Positions 18,770 to 27,637 are shown, numbered from the stretch's first letter. The stretch is 64,000 bases of DNA from Hymenobacter psoromatis (GCF_020012125.1 NZ_JAIFAG010000001.1:930001-994000), one strand, 5' to 3'. The notes: generated by a model from the sequence alone, not told the origin. Made by a program: numbers and translations.

Positions 18770-18832
18770 CGACGGGCGCGGCGGGCAGCTTCGTATATTT
18801 GCTAACGTATCCCGCCGCTAACCTTTTACTTT

Positions 18833-19507
18833 GTGAATAGTCGCCGTTTCCTTCTGCTGCTCAGTCTGGTAGTTCTGACCGGGCTGCTGGCCGCTCCCCG
18901 TGCCTGGGCCCAAGGCAAGCGCCGGGTGGTGCAGTTTACGGGCATTGTGGCGAGCGGCGACAGCCTGCTGGGCGTGCCTGGCGCGTCGGTCTACGTGCCC
19001 AAGGCCGGGCGCGGCACCACTTCCAACGCCTACGGCTACTTCTCATTGGCCGTGCTGGCCGGTGATAGTATCGTGTTTCGCTCGCTTGGCTACCGCAACC
19101 AGACCATTGTTATTCCCCCTGATTATCAGCGCCAAAGCTTCTCGGTAATCGTCACGATGCAAGATGACCCCACCATGCTGCCCGAGGTGCGCATCTTTCC
19201 CTACACCACTGAGCAAGCCTTTAAAAAAGCTTTTCTGGCCCTGCGCCTACCCGACGATAAGGGCACTTCCGCGGCTGACAACCTCAACGAGGAGCTGATG
19301 CGCAAGATTTTCAACTCCCAACCAATGGGTGCCACGGCTAACTTCCGGCAAACCATGTCGCAGCAGCAGTATAACCTGGACCGCCGCATGGGTACCGCCC
19401 CCAACCCGCAGAGCAACAACCCCTTGCTGAATCCTTTCAGCTGGCTCCAACTCGTGAAGCAGATTAAGGACGGCGAGTTTAAGAAAAAAGAGGGGGTAGA
19501 CTATTAG
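18833..19507 (+). CDS. exported CarboxypepD_reg-like domain protein
   Basis: 224 residues from a GTG start. The signal peptide is RRFLLLLSLVVLTGLLAAP with an A-W-A cleavage site. Next comes a carboxypeptidase-regulatory-like beta-sandwich (VQFTGIVASGDSLLGVPGAS; TTSNAYGYFSLAVLAGDSIV; FRSLGYRNQTIVIPPD), about residues 30-115. The C-terminal half is polar (LPDDKGTSAADNLNEELM; LLNPFSWLQLVKQIKDGEF) without a known fold. This type is common in Bacteroidota as a periplasmic protein of unknown role. It diverges from the ArsR gene and precedes ndh. Confidence 0.8.
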   Translation: MNSRRFLLLLSLVVLTGLLAAPRAWAQGKRRVVQFTGIVASGDSLLGVPGASVYVPKAGRGTTSNAYGYFSLAVLAGDSIVFRSLGYRNQTIVIPPDYQRQSFSVIVTMQDDPTMLPEVRIFPYTTEQAFKKAFLALRLPDDKGTSAADNLNEELMRKIFNSQPMGATANFRQTMSQQQYNLDRRMGTAPNPQSNNPLLNPFSWLQLVKQIKDGEFKKKEGVDY

Positions 19508-19619
19508 AAAAACGTTTGTGTTTGCGAGCCTGTGAAGCAATCTTTCCTAATCGGCTGCAAACATCCCCGAGGTATAAAGGAAAGATTGCTTCTCAGACTG
19601 GCAAGGACAAACGTTTTTT
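19507..19619. repeat. inverted repeat between CarboxypepD_reg gene and ndh
   Basis: Imperfect arms: AAAAACGTTTGTGTTTGCGAG ahead of GAAGCAATCTTTCC, matched on the right by GGAAAGATTGCTTC and CTGGCAAGGACAAACGTTTT. It shares the GCAATCTTTCC word with the long repeats in the cys cluster. A diverged member of that family. Confidence 0.8.
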
Positions 19620-19694
19620 ACAATTAATAACCAGAAATTCATTTCTCCTGTTTAGCAGAGGGTGGCAATCAGTTGCTACCCTTTTGCTTTTGCT

Positions 19695-21089
19695 ATGGAT
19701 ACGAATATTCCGGTTTCAAGTAATCCGCGGGTGGTAATAATCGGCTGCGGTTTCGCGGGTCTCAAGCTGGCACAGGAGTTGGCCAGCGCACCCGTGCAGG
19801 TAGTAATGGTAGACCGCAATAACTACCACAATTTTCAGCCGCTGCTCTATCAGGTGGCGACCGGCGCGCTTGAAGCCGACAGCATCGCCTACCCCGTGCG
19901 CAAGATTTTTGCGGGTCAGAAAAACTTCTTCTTCCGGGTGGCCGACGTGCACGCCGTAGACCCGGCTTTGAAGATGGTGCGCACCAACATCGGTGATATC
20001 AGCTACGATTACTTGGTACTGGCCACCGGCTCGCTCACCAATTTTTTCGGTATCGAGAGCATCGAGAAAAACGCGATGCAGATTAAGAGCATTCCTAACG
20101 CCCTAAACCTGCGGAGCTTTATTTTTCAAAATCTGGAGCAAGCGGTCCTTACCGACGACCCCGCCCGCAAGCAGGCGCTGCTGACATTAGTGGTGGTAGG
20201 CGGCGGCCCGACGGGCGTAGAAATTAGCGGCTCGCTGGCTGAGATGCGCCACGGCGTGCTGCCCAAAGACTACCCCGAGCTAGACTTGAGCCAGATGCGC
20301 ATTATCCTGGTGGAAGCCGGCCCGGCTGTGCTAGGACCCATGTCGAAGGAGTCGCAGCAGGACGCGCAGCGCTACCTCGAAAAGCTAGGGGTGGAGCTGC
20401 GGCTGAACACGGTCATCAAAAAATACGAGGATGACCGGGCGTACTACTCTGATACCGAATATATTGATGCTGGTAACCTGATATGGGCGGCCGGCGTGAA
20501 CGGCGCGGCCGTGCCCGGCCTGCCCGACGCGGCCGTGACCCGCAACAAGCGCATCACCGTCAATAGCTGGAACCAGGTGGAGGGCGAACCCGACATTTTC
20601 GCCATCGGCGATGTGGCCAACCTGGTTACCCTCGATATGCCCAAGGGAATGCCGATGCTCGCGCCGGTGGCCCAGCAGCAGGCTAGCTTGTTGGCTGATA
20701 ATCTTCAGCGCCTGATGCGCGGCGAGCAGCCCAAGGATTTCGAGTATCTCAACAAGGGCGTGATGGCCATCGTGAGTCGCAACAAAGCCGTGGTGGATTT
20801 GCCCAAAGGCATTCACTTTAACGGCTTTTTGGGCTGGTTGTCGTGGTTGTTTATCCACCTTATTCTGCTGGTCGGCTTTCGCAACAAGCTAGTGGCGCTG
20901 GTGGATTGGGCTTTCAGTTATTTCAGCTCGGGGCAGGCGCTGCGGCTCATCATTCGGCCCTTTTACCGTTTCGACAGGGGCGATGCGCTCGGTAAGCACG
21001 CCGCCGAAGAGCGCGCCGCTACCCCGGAGTATAACGCGCCGCCGCCCGCCATTCAGCAACCGGCTACTCAGCCCGCGCCGGTGGGGTAG
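19695..21089 (+). CDS. ndh: type II NADH dehydrogenase (NDH-2)
   Basis: 464 residues from the ATG at 19695 (MDTNIPVSSNPRVVIIGCGF), preferred over an ATG 33 bp upstream because the FAD-binding strand then starts at the usual distance. FAD motif VVIIGCGFAGLKLAQEL, NADH motif LVVVGGGPTGVEISGSL and the FAD-ribityl motif DIFAIGDVANL are intact. A C-terminal amphipathic/hydrophobic helix GFLGWLSWLFIHLILLVGF would hold it on the inner membrane. It moves electrons from NADH to menaquinone without pumping protons. It converges on the proton-pumping Complex I genes nuoN/nuoM. Confidence 0.92.
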   Translation: MDTNIPVSSNPRVVIIGCGFAGLKLAQELASAPVQVVMVDRNNYHNFQPLLYQVATGALEADSIAYPVRKIFAGQKNFFFRVADVHAVDPALKMVRTNIGDISYDYLVLATGSLTNFFGIESIEKNAMQIKSIPNALNLRSFIFQNLEQAVLTDDPARKQALLTLVVVGGGPTGVEISGSLAEMRHGVLPKDYPELDLSQMRIILVEAGPAVLGPMSKESQQDAQRYLEKLGVELRLNTVIKKYEDDRAYYSDTEYIDAGNLIWAAGVNGAAVPGLPDAAVTRNKRITVNSWNQVEGEPDIFAIGDVANLVTLDMPKGMPMLAPVAQQQASLLADNLQRLMRGEQPKDFEYLNKGVMAIVSRNKAVVDLPKGIHFNGFLGWLSWLFIHLILLVGFRNKLVALVDWAFSYFSSGQALRLIIRPFYRFDRGDALGKHAAEERAATPEYNAPPPAIQQPATQPAPVG

Positions 21090-21109
21090 GGGGTAAGCCA
21101 GAGGGAAGA

Positions 21110-21217
21110 AAGGCCGTCATGCTGCGCCTGTCGAAGTATCTCCACCGAACGAAATCCGAACTGTGCGGATGATGCGGTAGAGATGCTTCGGCAAGCGCAG
21201 CATGACGGCCTTTTTTA
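21110..21217. repeat. inverted repeat / bidirectional terminator (GTCATGCTGAGC family), ndh-nuoN
   Basis: Arms AAGGCCGTCATGCTGCGCCT... (21110-21146) and ...GCAGCATGACGGCCTT (about 21177-21212) with some mismatches, followed by TTTTTT. It lies between convergent ndh and nuoN. Same family as 22679-22779 and 25423-25519. Confidence 0.85.
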
Positions 21218-21231
21218 TTGTACTTGTTCTC

Positions 21232-22656
21232 TTATAATAGCCCGCTAAAAAAGCCCGGCAAGATGCCCAGAATCAACGATATAGCTGCCAGCACCACCAG
21301 CGTAGCCGCTTGAAAACCATCCACTGCAATCGGCGCGTCGTTACCCGGCTCAGCGGGGCGCATATACATGGCGATGACGGGCCGCAGGTAGTAATAAATG
21401 CCCACCATGCTCATCAGCACCGCGAAAACCACCAGCCAGATGTAGCCCTGCCCGGCCACGGTGACGAAGATAAAAAACTTGCCGAAAAAGCCGCCCGTGA
21501 GTGGGATGCCGCCCAGCGAGAGCATCGCTACCGTCATCGAAAAAGCCAGCAGTGGGTTGGTACGGCCCAGGCCCGCGAGGCCAGCGTAGTCCTCGCGCTG
21601 GCGCTGGTCCGACACGAGCTTGAGCACGCCGAAGGCTGCCACGGTGGCTATCGAATAAGCCAGGCTGTAGAAGAAAATGGCTTGCGCGGCCGGGCCGTCA
21701 AGCTGGCCGCGGCCGGCTACCAGGCCCAGCAGCAGGTAGCCCGCGTGGCTCACGCTGGAATAGGCCAGCATCCGCTTGGCGCTGGTTTGCACGGCCGCGC
21801 CCACGTTGCCGAGCAGCAGCGTGAGCACGCACATGGCAATGATGGTTGGTAGCCACACGGCGCTGGTGCCGGGCAATGCCACCAGCAGCAGCTTCAGAAA
21901 CGCGGCAAAGCCGGCCGTTTTTACCACCGTGCTCATAAAGGCGGTGAAGAACGTGGGCGTGCCTTCGTACACGTCGGGCGTCCAGAAGTGGAACGGTGCG
22001 GCCGACACCTTGAAACCGATGCCAATTACCATCAGCAACACGCCTACGTAGAGCATGGGCTGCAAGCTGGCATTAGCGGGCGCGGCGATATTGGCGGCCA
22101 ATTGGTTGAGTTGGAACGTACCAGTCGCGCCGTACACCAGTGCGATGCCGAAGAGCAGAATGCCGGTAGCGAACGCGCCTTGCAGGAAATATTTGAGCGC
22201 CGCCTCGTTCGAGCGCACGTTGCGCTTGTCGGAGCCCGCTAGTACATACATGCTGATGCTCAGGATTTCAATGCCCACGAAGAGCATGATGAGGTGATTG
22301 TAGCTCACCATCATAATGGCCCCGACCAGCGAAAACAGCAGCAGCGAGTAGTATTCGGCCAGGTTGGGCTCGTGGGCTACCACGTAGGAGCGCGAGAAGG
22401 GCAGCAGCACCAGGGCCGTGAGCAGCACGATGCCGCTGAATGCCACTGAATAGTTGTCCACCGTCAGCATCTGCGCTACGTAGGGCGAGTCGAACAGGCC
22501 CGTAATGCTGCCGGCGTGGTTCCAGTCGAGCAGATTGACGCCGAAAACCAAGGCTAGCACCACCAGCGCGAAGGGCAGCAGCACCCGATTGGAGCGCAGA
22601 AAACCCAGGAACAGGTTGACGATACCGAAGACGGAAAGAAGAACTATTGGGAGCAT
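21232..22656 (-). CDS. nuoN: NADH-quinone oxidoreductase subunit N
   Basis: 474 residues, all membrane, about 14 hydrophobic segments. Antiporter-like Complex I subunit. Motifs: YYSLLLFSLVGAIMMVSYNH, LFVGIEILSISMYVLAGSDK (conserved Glu in the fifth helix), KYFLQGAFATGILLFGIALV, FHFWTPDVYEGTPTFFTAFM (family hallmark) and KRMLAYSSVSHAGYLLLGLV. It is the last gene of a two-gene nuoM-nuoN unit, with a GTCATGCTGAGC-type repeat in the 130-bp gap. Confidence 0.95.
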   Translation of the reverse strand: MLPIVLLSVFGIVNLFLGFLRSNRVLLPFALVVLALVFGVNLLDWNHAGSITGLFDSPYVAQMLTVDNYSVAFSGIVLLTALVLLPFSRSYVVAHEPNLAEYYSLLLFSLVGAIMMVSYNHLIMLFVGIEILSISMYVLAGSDKRNVRSNEAALKYFLQGAFATGILLFGIALVYGATGTFQLNQLAANIAAPANASLQPMLYVGVLLMVIGIGFKVSAAPFHFWTPDVYEGTPTFFTAFMSTVVKTAGFAAFLKLLLVALPGTSAVWLPTIIAMCVLTLLLGNVGAAVQTSAKRMLAYSSVSHAGYLLLGLVAGRGQLDGPAAQAIFFYSLAYSIATVAAFGVLKLVSDQRQREDYAGLAGLGRTNPLLAFSMTVAMLSLGGIPLTGGFFGKFFIFVTVAGQGYIWLVVFAVLMSMVGIYYYLRPVIAMYMRPAEPGNDAPIAVDGFQAATLVVLAAISLILGILPGFFSGLL

Positions 22657-22678
22657 ACTAACTATACTTCAAAGAAGA

Positions 22679-22779
22679 ACGTCATGCTGAGCTTGCCGAA
22701 GCATCTCTACCGCTTCATCCACACCGTTCGATGAAGCAGTAGAGATGCTTCGGCAAGCGGACACTAGATGAGCATGACA
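22679..22779. repeat. inverted repeat (GTCATGCTGAGC family), nuoN/nuoM junction
   Basis: Left arm GAACGTCATGCTGAGCTTGC CGAAGCATCTCTACCGCTTC; right arm GAAGC-AGTAGAGATGCTTCG GCAAGCG, then an 11-bp interruption (GACACTAGATG) before AGCATGAC. The inserted segment breaks the symmetry, so this copy is decaying. Confidence 0.8.
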
Positions 22780-22786
22780 ATAAAAA

Positions 22787-24265
22787 CTACCTACCCACCG
22801 CCGTCAGAATGCTGCTGATGGTAGGCTCGGATAAATGCAGGAAGGTGCCGGGAAACAGGCCCAGCCAGAAAACCAGCAGAATAAGCGGCGCAAACATGGC
22901 CAGCTCAGCCCCGCTCAGGTCGGTGATGGTGTCAGAATGAGCCGAGGGCGGCCCCAACATCACACGCTGGTACATGCGCAGCAGGTATACGGCCGAGAAA
23001 ATGATGGTGAGGCCGGCCACCGCGCCCGCCCACATGTTGAACTCGTAGACGCCCGCCAGCAGCAGAAACTCACCCACGAATCCTCCCGTGAGGGGTAGGG
23101 CTACCGTGCTGAGCAGCATCACGATAAAGCATACGCTCAGCAGCGGTGTGCGGCGGGTGAGGCCGCCGAGGTCGGCAATGTGGCGGGTGCCGGTACGCCG
23201 CTCAATGGCATCGGCCACCAGGAACATGCCCACCACGTTTACGCCGTGGGCCAGCATCTGGATAACCGCACCCTGCAAGCCAATGTCTTTGAGCGAGAAC
23301 ACGCCGGCAATCATCAGCCCCACGTGTGAGAGCGAGGAGTAGGCGATGAGCCGTTTCATGTCGTGTTGTCGGATGGCGATAATTGCGCCGTAGATAATGC
23401 CGATAATGGCCAGCACCACCACCAGCTGCTGCCACTGGCTGGTGCCCAGCGGCACCACCGGCAGCAGCCAGCGCAAGCAGCCGTAAATACCCATTTTGAG
23501 CATAATGCCCGAGAGCAGCATCGTGGCCGGGGCCGGCGACTCGGTGTACGTATCGGGCTGCCAGGTGTGGAAGGGAAAAATCGGCATCTTCACCGCGAAA
23601 GCCGCGAAAATGAGCCAGAACAGCCACGACTGCTGCGCCGCGCCCAGCTGGTGCCCGGCCGTGTAAAACGCCTGAATATCGGAGGAGTGCGCGGCCAGTG
23701 AGCCGGCGGCCGGGCCGGTCTGCAAGTACAGATACACGAAGCCGGCCAGCATAAACAGCGAGCCGATAATGGTGTATAAGAAGAACTTAAACGTAATCTG
23801 AATGCGGCGGTCCGAGCGGCTCCAGGCCCCGGCCAAGAAGTAAATCGGAATCAGCGCCACTTCCCAGAAAAAGTAGAACACGAACGCATCCAAGGCCGTG
23901 AACACGCCCAGTAGGCCGGTTTGCATGAATAGCACCAGGGCGTAGAACGCGCCAGGGTTGTCGTATTCTTTATGCCGAAAAGCGGTGGCCAGAATAATCG
24001 GTACTAGCACCGCCGTGAGCAGCACCAGGCACAAACTCAAGCCGTCAATGCCCAGGTGAAAGGTGATACCCGCCGATGGTATCCAGTTGAGGTTGAGGTC
24101 GAAACGCCCCGGCCCGTTGCGGACGAAGACGAATGCCGCGAACGCGGCCACGGCTAATTCTACCAAAGAAGCCCCCAGGGCCAGAACGCGGGCCGCGCTG
24201 CCTTTGGCAAAGTGCAGCACTAGGGCGGCGGCCAGCGGGAAAAAGACTAGAAAAGCTGTCAGCAT
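22787..24265 (-). CDS. nuoM: NADH-quinone oxidoreductase subunit M
   Basis: 492 residues with some 14 membrane helices. Proton-channel subunit of Complex I. Signature segments: FHLGIDGLSLCLVLLTAVLV, FYFFWEVALIPIYFLAGAWS (conserved Glu), FKFFLYTIIGSLFMLAGFVY, PFHTWQPDTYTESPAPATML and KRLIAYSSLSHVGLMIAGVF. The gene upstream (mnmH) is divergent, so no nuoA-L genes precede it here. A minus-strand -7 box TAAGTTTG lies about 59-66 bp ahead. Confidence 0.95.
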   Translation of the reverse strand: MLTAFLVFFPLAAALVLHFAKGSAARVLALGASLVELAVAAFAAFVFVRNGPGRFDLNLNWIPSAGITFHLGIDGLSLCLVLLTAVLVPIILATAFRHKEYDNPGAFYALVLFMQTGLLGVFTALDAFVFYFFWEVALIPIYFLAGAWSRSDRRIQITFKFFLYTIIGSLFMLAGFVYLYLQTGPAAGSLAAHSSDIQAFYTAGHQLGAAQQSWLFWLIFAAFAVKMPIFPFHTWQPDTYTESPAPATMLLSGIMLKMGIYGCLRWLLPVVPLGTSQWQQLVVVLAIIGIIYGAIIAIRQHDMKRLIAYSSLSHVGLMIAGVFSLKDIGLQGAVIQMLAHGVNVVGMFLVADAIERRTGTRHIADLGGLTRRTPLLSVCFIVMLLSTVALPLTGGFVGEFLLLAGVYEFNMWAGAVAGLTIIFSAVYLLRMYQRVMLGPPSAHSDTITDLSGAELAMFAPLILLVFWLGLFPGTFLHLSEPTISSILTAVGR

Positions 24266-24323
24266 TAGCGCAAGCGGGGCGGTGGCGGCCGGAAGCCCGG
24301 CGCGCCAAACCGCGAATTAGCTG

Positions 24324-24331
24324 CAAACTTA
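24324..24331 (-). promoter_or_regulatory. Bacteroidota -7 box for nuoM-nuoN
   Basis: TAAGTTTG on the minus strand, exact TAnnTTTG match. The extended word TAAGTTTGCAG also occurs in the opposite direction ahead of mnmH. Confidence 0.5.
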
Positions 24332-24396
24332 CTGCGTGCATTGGGAAGGTGGGCACCCCGACCGGCGAAAAATAGCGCGTCGTGCTCCCTACCCCG

Positions 24397-24404
24397 TAAG
24401 TTTG
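24397..24404 (+). promoter_or_regulatory. Bacteroidota -7 box for mnmH (leaderless transcript likely)
   Basis: TAAGTTTG, exact TAnnTTTG match, ends only 5 bp before the mnmH ATG (24410). With the usual 4-7 nt to the start site, the transcript would begin at or within a base or two of the ATG. Confidence 0.5.
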
Positions 24405-24409
24405 CAGTG

Positions 24410-25432
24410 ATGCCTCGCTACCCGATTACCGACTTTTTGAGCGCCGCCGGCGGTCCTATCCTCGACGTGCGCGCCCCGGCCGAGTACGTGCAGGGCCACA
24501 TGCCGGGCGCGCTCAGCCTACCCCTGTTCACCGACGACGAGCGGGCCCGCATCGGTACCACCTACAAGCAAATCAACCCCGACAAAGCCGTGCTAATGGG
24601 CCTCGATTTTTTCGGCCCCAAAATGCGCGCGCTGGTCGAAGAGGCCAAACGTCTGGCTCCCGGCCAGGAAGTGCGGCTGCACTGCTGGCGCGGCGGCATG
24701 CGCAGCGGGGCCGTGCAGTGGCTGCTGGAGCTGGCCGGCTTCCGGGTCAATTTATTGGATAAAGGCTACAAGGAATACCGCCAGTGGGTGCTGGCCGAAA
24801 TGGCCCGCCCGCAAGCCATGAGGGTGCTGGGCGGCTACACCGGCAGCGGCAAAACGGCCGTGCTGCACGCGCTGGCCGCCCAGGGCGAGCCGGTGTTGGA
24901 CTTGGAGGGCCTGGCCCATCACCTGGGCTCATCGTTTGGGGCGCTGGGCCAGCTGCCGCAGCCCACCCAGGAGCAATTTGAAAATAACCTGGCCGCCGCG
25001 CTGGCCTCCCTACCCCCCGATAAACCCGCGTGGGTCGAGGATGAGAGCCGCAATATCGGCAGCCTCACCATCCCTACCCCCCTCTTTACCCAGATGCAGG
25101 CCGCCCCGCTGCTGGTGCTGAGCGTGCCGCCCGCAGCCCGCGTGCGCTACCTGGCCGGCAGCTACGGCCGCCAGGATGCCGGCGGCCTGGCTCTGGCCGT
25201 GCTGCGCATCAGTAAGCGCCTCGGTGGCCTCGTGACCAAAGAAGCCCTCGGGGCCATCGCTGACGGCGATATGCCCCGCATGGTGGAGCTGGTGCTGGCT
25301 TATTATGATAAAACCTACGGCTTTGGGCTAAAGGACCGGCCAGCCGTGACGGTAGCCGCGGAGGGTACCGACGCGGTAGCCAACGCGGCGCGGGTGCTGG
25401 CGGCGGTTACTAAAACTGAATTGTCATGCTGA
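24410..25432 (+). CDS. mnmH: tRNA 2-selenouridine synthase
   Basis: 340 residues (also called SelU/YbbB). It converts 2-thiouridine at the wobble position of tRNA Lys/Glu/Gln to 2-selenouridine using selenophosphate. The N-terminal rhodanese domain has PILDVRAPAEYVQGHMPGAL and the catalytic Cys loop HCWRGGMRSGAVQWL. The C-terminal P-loop domain has VLGGYTGSGKTAVLHALAAQ. Start at the ATG just after a -7 box. The last codons and the TGA lie in the left arm of an inverted repeat, so the tail (TELSC) is repeat-derived. selD follows 112 bp later and supplies selenophosphate. Confidence 0.94.
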   Translation: MPRYPITDFLSAAGGPILDVRAPAEYVQGHMPGALSLPLFTDDERARIGTTYKQINPDKAVLMGLDFFGPKMRALVEEAKRLAPGQEVRLHCWRGGMRSGAVQWLLELAGFRVNLLDKGYKEYRQWVLAEMARPQAMRVLGGYTGSGKTAVLHALAAQGEPVLDLEGLAHHLGSSFGALGQLPQPTQEQFENNLAAALASLPPDKPAWVEDESRNIGSLTIPTPLFTQMQAAPLLVLSVPPAARVRYLAGSYGRQDAGGLALAVLRISKRLGGLVTKEALGAIADGDMPRMVELVLAYYDKTYGFGLKDRPAVTVAAEGTDAVANAARVLAAVTKTELSC

Positions 25433-25519
25433 GCTTGTCGAAGCATCTCTACTGCGCAAGTAATCTCAACGTCAGAGATTACTTGCGCAGTAGAGATGCT
25501 TCGACAAGCTCAGCATGAC
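25423..25519. repeat. perfect inverted repeat (GTCATGCTGAGC family), mnmH/selD
   Basis: 45-bp arms (25423-25467 and 25475-25519), perfect by inspection, with a 7-nt loop AACGTCA. It starts inside the last codons of mnmH and ends 25 bp before selD. As RNA it would form an extremely stable hairpin between two genes that act in one pathway. Confidence 0.93.
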
Positions 25520-25544
25520 GTTCCCCTTAAAAAACGATTACTTT

Positions 25545-26603
25545 ATGACTACCCCCGACCTCGACCACATTCGCCTCACCCAATACAGCCACGGCGCGGG
25601 CTGCGGCTGCAAAATCGCGCCCAGCGTGCTCGATAAGATTCTGCACAGTAGCCTACCTCAGCCCAACTACGAGAACCTGCTGGTGGGTAACGGCAGCCGC
25701 GACGACGCGGCCGTATACCGCCTCCCCGGCCAAGCTGGGCAATGCGTCATCAGCACCACCGATTTTTTTATGCCCATCGTGGACGATGCCTTCGACTTCG
25801 GGCGCATCGCCTCGGCCAATGCCATTTCGGACGTGTACGCGATGGGCGGGCGGCCGCTGCTGGCTATCGCGGTGCTGGGATGGCCCATTGATAAGCTCGC
25901 GCCAGAGGTAGCAGCCCGCGTCACGGAGGGCGCGCGCGCCATTTGCGCCGAGGCGGGCATTCCGCTGGCCGGCGGCCACAGCATCGACTCGCCGGAGCCG
26001 ATTTTTGGGCTGGCCGTCACGGGTTTGGTTGATGAAAAGCACCTCAAGCGCAATGACACGGCCGTGCCCGGCTGCCGCCTCTACCTCACCAAGCCAGTGG
26101 GGGTAGGGATATTAACCACGGCCCAGAAGCGCGAAATTCTGCGGCCCGAAGATGCCGACGTGGCCCCGGCCCAGATGCGGCAGCTCAACAAAATCGGGGC
26201 CGCGCTGGGCGAGTTGGCCGGTGTGCGGGCCATGACCGACGTTACCGGCTTCGGCCTGCTGGGTCACCTGGCCGAGGTCTGCGAAGGCAGTGGCGTACAG
26301 GCCGTTATCGATTACCTAAGAGTGCCGCGCTTACCTCAGGCCGAGCGCTACCTGCTGCAAGGCGCGGTGCCGGGCGGCACGGTGCGCAACTTCCAGAGCT
26401 ACGGCCACAAGGTAGGCCCGCTCACCGACGAGCAGAAATTCTACCTCTGCGACCCGCAAACCTCCGGCGGCCTGCTGGTGGCCGTGGAGCCGGCCAGCGA
26501 AGCTGCCGCCCAGGCCATCTTCGCGGCTCATGGTTTGGAGCTGGAAAGCTTCGGTGAGCTGCGGGCGCACCCCGAGGGTGAGCCGTGGATAGTGGTGGAA
26601 TAA
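25545..26603 (+). CDS. selD: selenide, water dikinase (selenophosphate synthetase)
   Basis: 352 residues from the ATG at 25545. It makes selenophosphate from selenide and ATP. The active-site loop is [20 protein letters not shown] with Cys (not selenocysteine) at the catalytic position, as in E. coli SelD. The glycine-rich [14 protein letters not shown] and the metal-binding [20 protein letters not shown] are present, followed by [14 protein letters not shown] and the C-terminal [13 protein letters not shown]. With mnmH adjacent and no selA/selB here, selenium is probably used for tRNA modification. Confidence 0.96.
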   Translation: MTTPDLDHIRLTQYSHGAGCGCKIAPSVLDKILHSSLPQPNYENLLVGNGSRDDAAVYRLPGQAGQCVISTTDFFMPIVDDAFDFGRIASANAISDVYAMGGRPLLAIAVLGWPIDKLAPEVAARVTEGARAICAEAGIPLAGGHSIDSPEPIFGLAVTGLVDEKHLKRNDTAVPGCRLYLTKPVGVGILTTAQKREILRPEDADVAPAQMRQLNKIGAALGELAGVRAMTDVTGFGLLGHLAEVCEGSGVQAVIDYLRVPRLPQAERYLLQGAVPGGTVRNFQSYGHKVGPLTDEQKFYLCDPQTSGGLLVAVEPASEAAAQAIFAAHGLELESFGELRAHPEGEPWIVVE

Positions 26604-26613
26604 ATTTAAGAGA

Positions 26614-26744
26614 ATCATTTGTCATTGCGAGCGCAACAGAGTGGAGCGCGGCAATCGCCCTAGAACGATACTCGCACGACTCGTTCCAGCATTGTTCTGG
26701 GGCGATTGCCGCGCTTCACTCCGTTGCGCTCGCAATGACAAACG
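26614..26744. repeat. long inverted repeat (CATTGCGAGCGCA family), selD/gluQRS-like
   Basis: Arms of about 46 bp with a few differences: left TTTGTCATTGCGAGCGCAAC with GTGGAGCGCGGCAATCGCCC, right GGGGCGATTGCCGCGC with TTGCGCTCGCAATGACAAA. The ATG of the downstream gene (26735) is part of the right arm (GCAATGACA). Confidence 0.88.
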
Positions 26745-27637
26745 TTAAAAATAAAACTCCACAAGCACCAACCGGCCGTCTGGCCCCTACCCCCAGCGGC
26801 TATCTGCACCTCGGCAATGCGGTCAACTTCGTGCTAACCTGGCTACTGGTACGCTGGGCGGGCGGCACGCTGCACCTGCGCATCGACGACCTGGACCGCG
26901 CCCGGCTGCGGCGGATTTATCTGGAAAATATTTTTCGGGTAATTGACTGGCTGAAAATAGATTACGACCACGGCCCCACCGGGCCCGACGACTTTTTGCG
27001 GTACCACTCGCAGCTGCTGCACCTGCCCGACTACAACCGCATATTGCGCCGCCTGGCCCAGCAGCCGGGCTTGGTGCGCGGCAGCCAGCGCACCCGCACC
27101 AGCACGGCGGGGAGTAGGGCCGTGCCGCTAACCACGCCAGGGGCGGCCTGGCGGGCGCAGGTGCCCGCTGGTACCGTCATTGACTTCGCGGATGGCGGCC
27201 AAGGCGCCGTGCGCGTACCGCTGGCCGCGGCGATGCCCGATTTCATCGTGCGGCGCAAAGACGGGGTAGCGGCCTACCAGCTAGCTTCGGTAGTAGATGA
27301 CCTACGGCTGGGCACCACGCTCGTCGTGCGGGGCCTCGACTTGCTGCCCAGTACGGCCGCCCAGCTCTGGCTAGCGGCCCAGCTTTCCGAAACTCAGCCC
27401 TTTAATGGCGGACAAGTGCACTTTTTTCACCATGATTTACTGACTGATGCCACTGGCCAGAAGCTCAGTAAATCGACCCAGGTCACCGGCGACGCGGGCA
27501 TCCTGGGCCATACCCAGGGGCCGGCCGTAGTATACCGCGCCGTGGCCCGGCTGCTGGGCCTGCCGCCCGCGGCGGGCGAGTCGCTGGCGACGCTCGCCGC
27601 TGCGCCGCGACCCAGCACGAGTGCTATGATTCAGTAA
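26735..27637 (+). CDS. glutamyl-Q tRNA(Asp) synthetase-like protein
   Basis: 300 residues from the ATG at 26735, inside an inverted-repeat arm. Class I GluRS-type catalytic core: GRLAPTPSGYLHLGNAVNFV (HIGH-like), LHLRIDDLDRARLRRIYLEN, a Rossmann region with PDFIVRRKDGVAAYQLASVV and VVRGLDLLPSTAAQLWLAAQ, and GQKLSKSTQV (KMSKS-like). It has no anticodon-binding domain, which points to GluQRS, the enzyme that glutamylates queuosine of tRNA-Asp. The zinc-site cysteines expected near LVRGSQRTRTSTAGS are absent, so zinc binding is lost or replaced. A true GluRS is unlikely at this length. Confidence 0.85.
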   Translation: MTNVKNKTPQAPTGRLAPTPSGYLHLGNAVNFVLTWLLVRWAGGTLHLRIDDLDRARLRRIYLENIFRVIDWLKIDYDHGPTGPDDFLRYHSQLLHLPDYNRILRRLAQQPGLVRGSQRTRTSTAGSRAVPLTTPGAAWRAQVPAGTVIDFADGGQGAVRVPLAAAMPDFIVRRKDGVAAYQLASVVDDLRLGTTLVVRGLDLLPSTAAQLWLAAQLSETQPFNGGQVHFFHHDLLTDATGQKLSKSTQVTGDAGILGHTQGPAVVYRAVARLLGLPPAAGESLATLAAAPRPSTSAMIQ

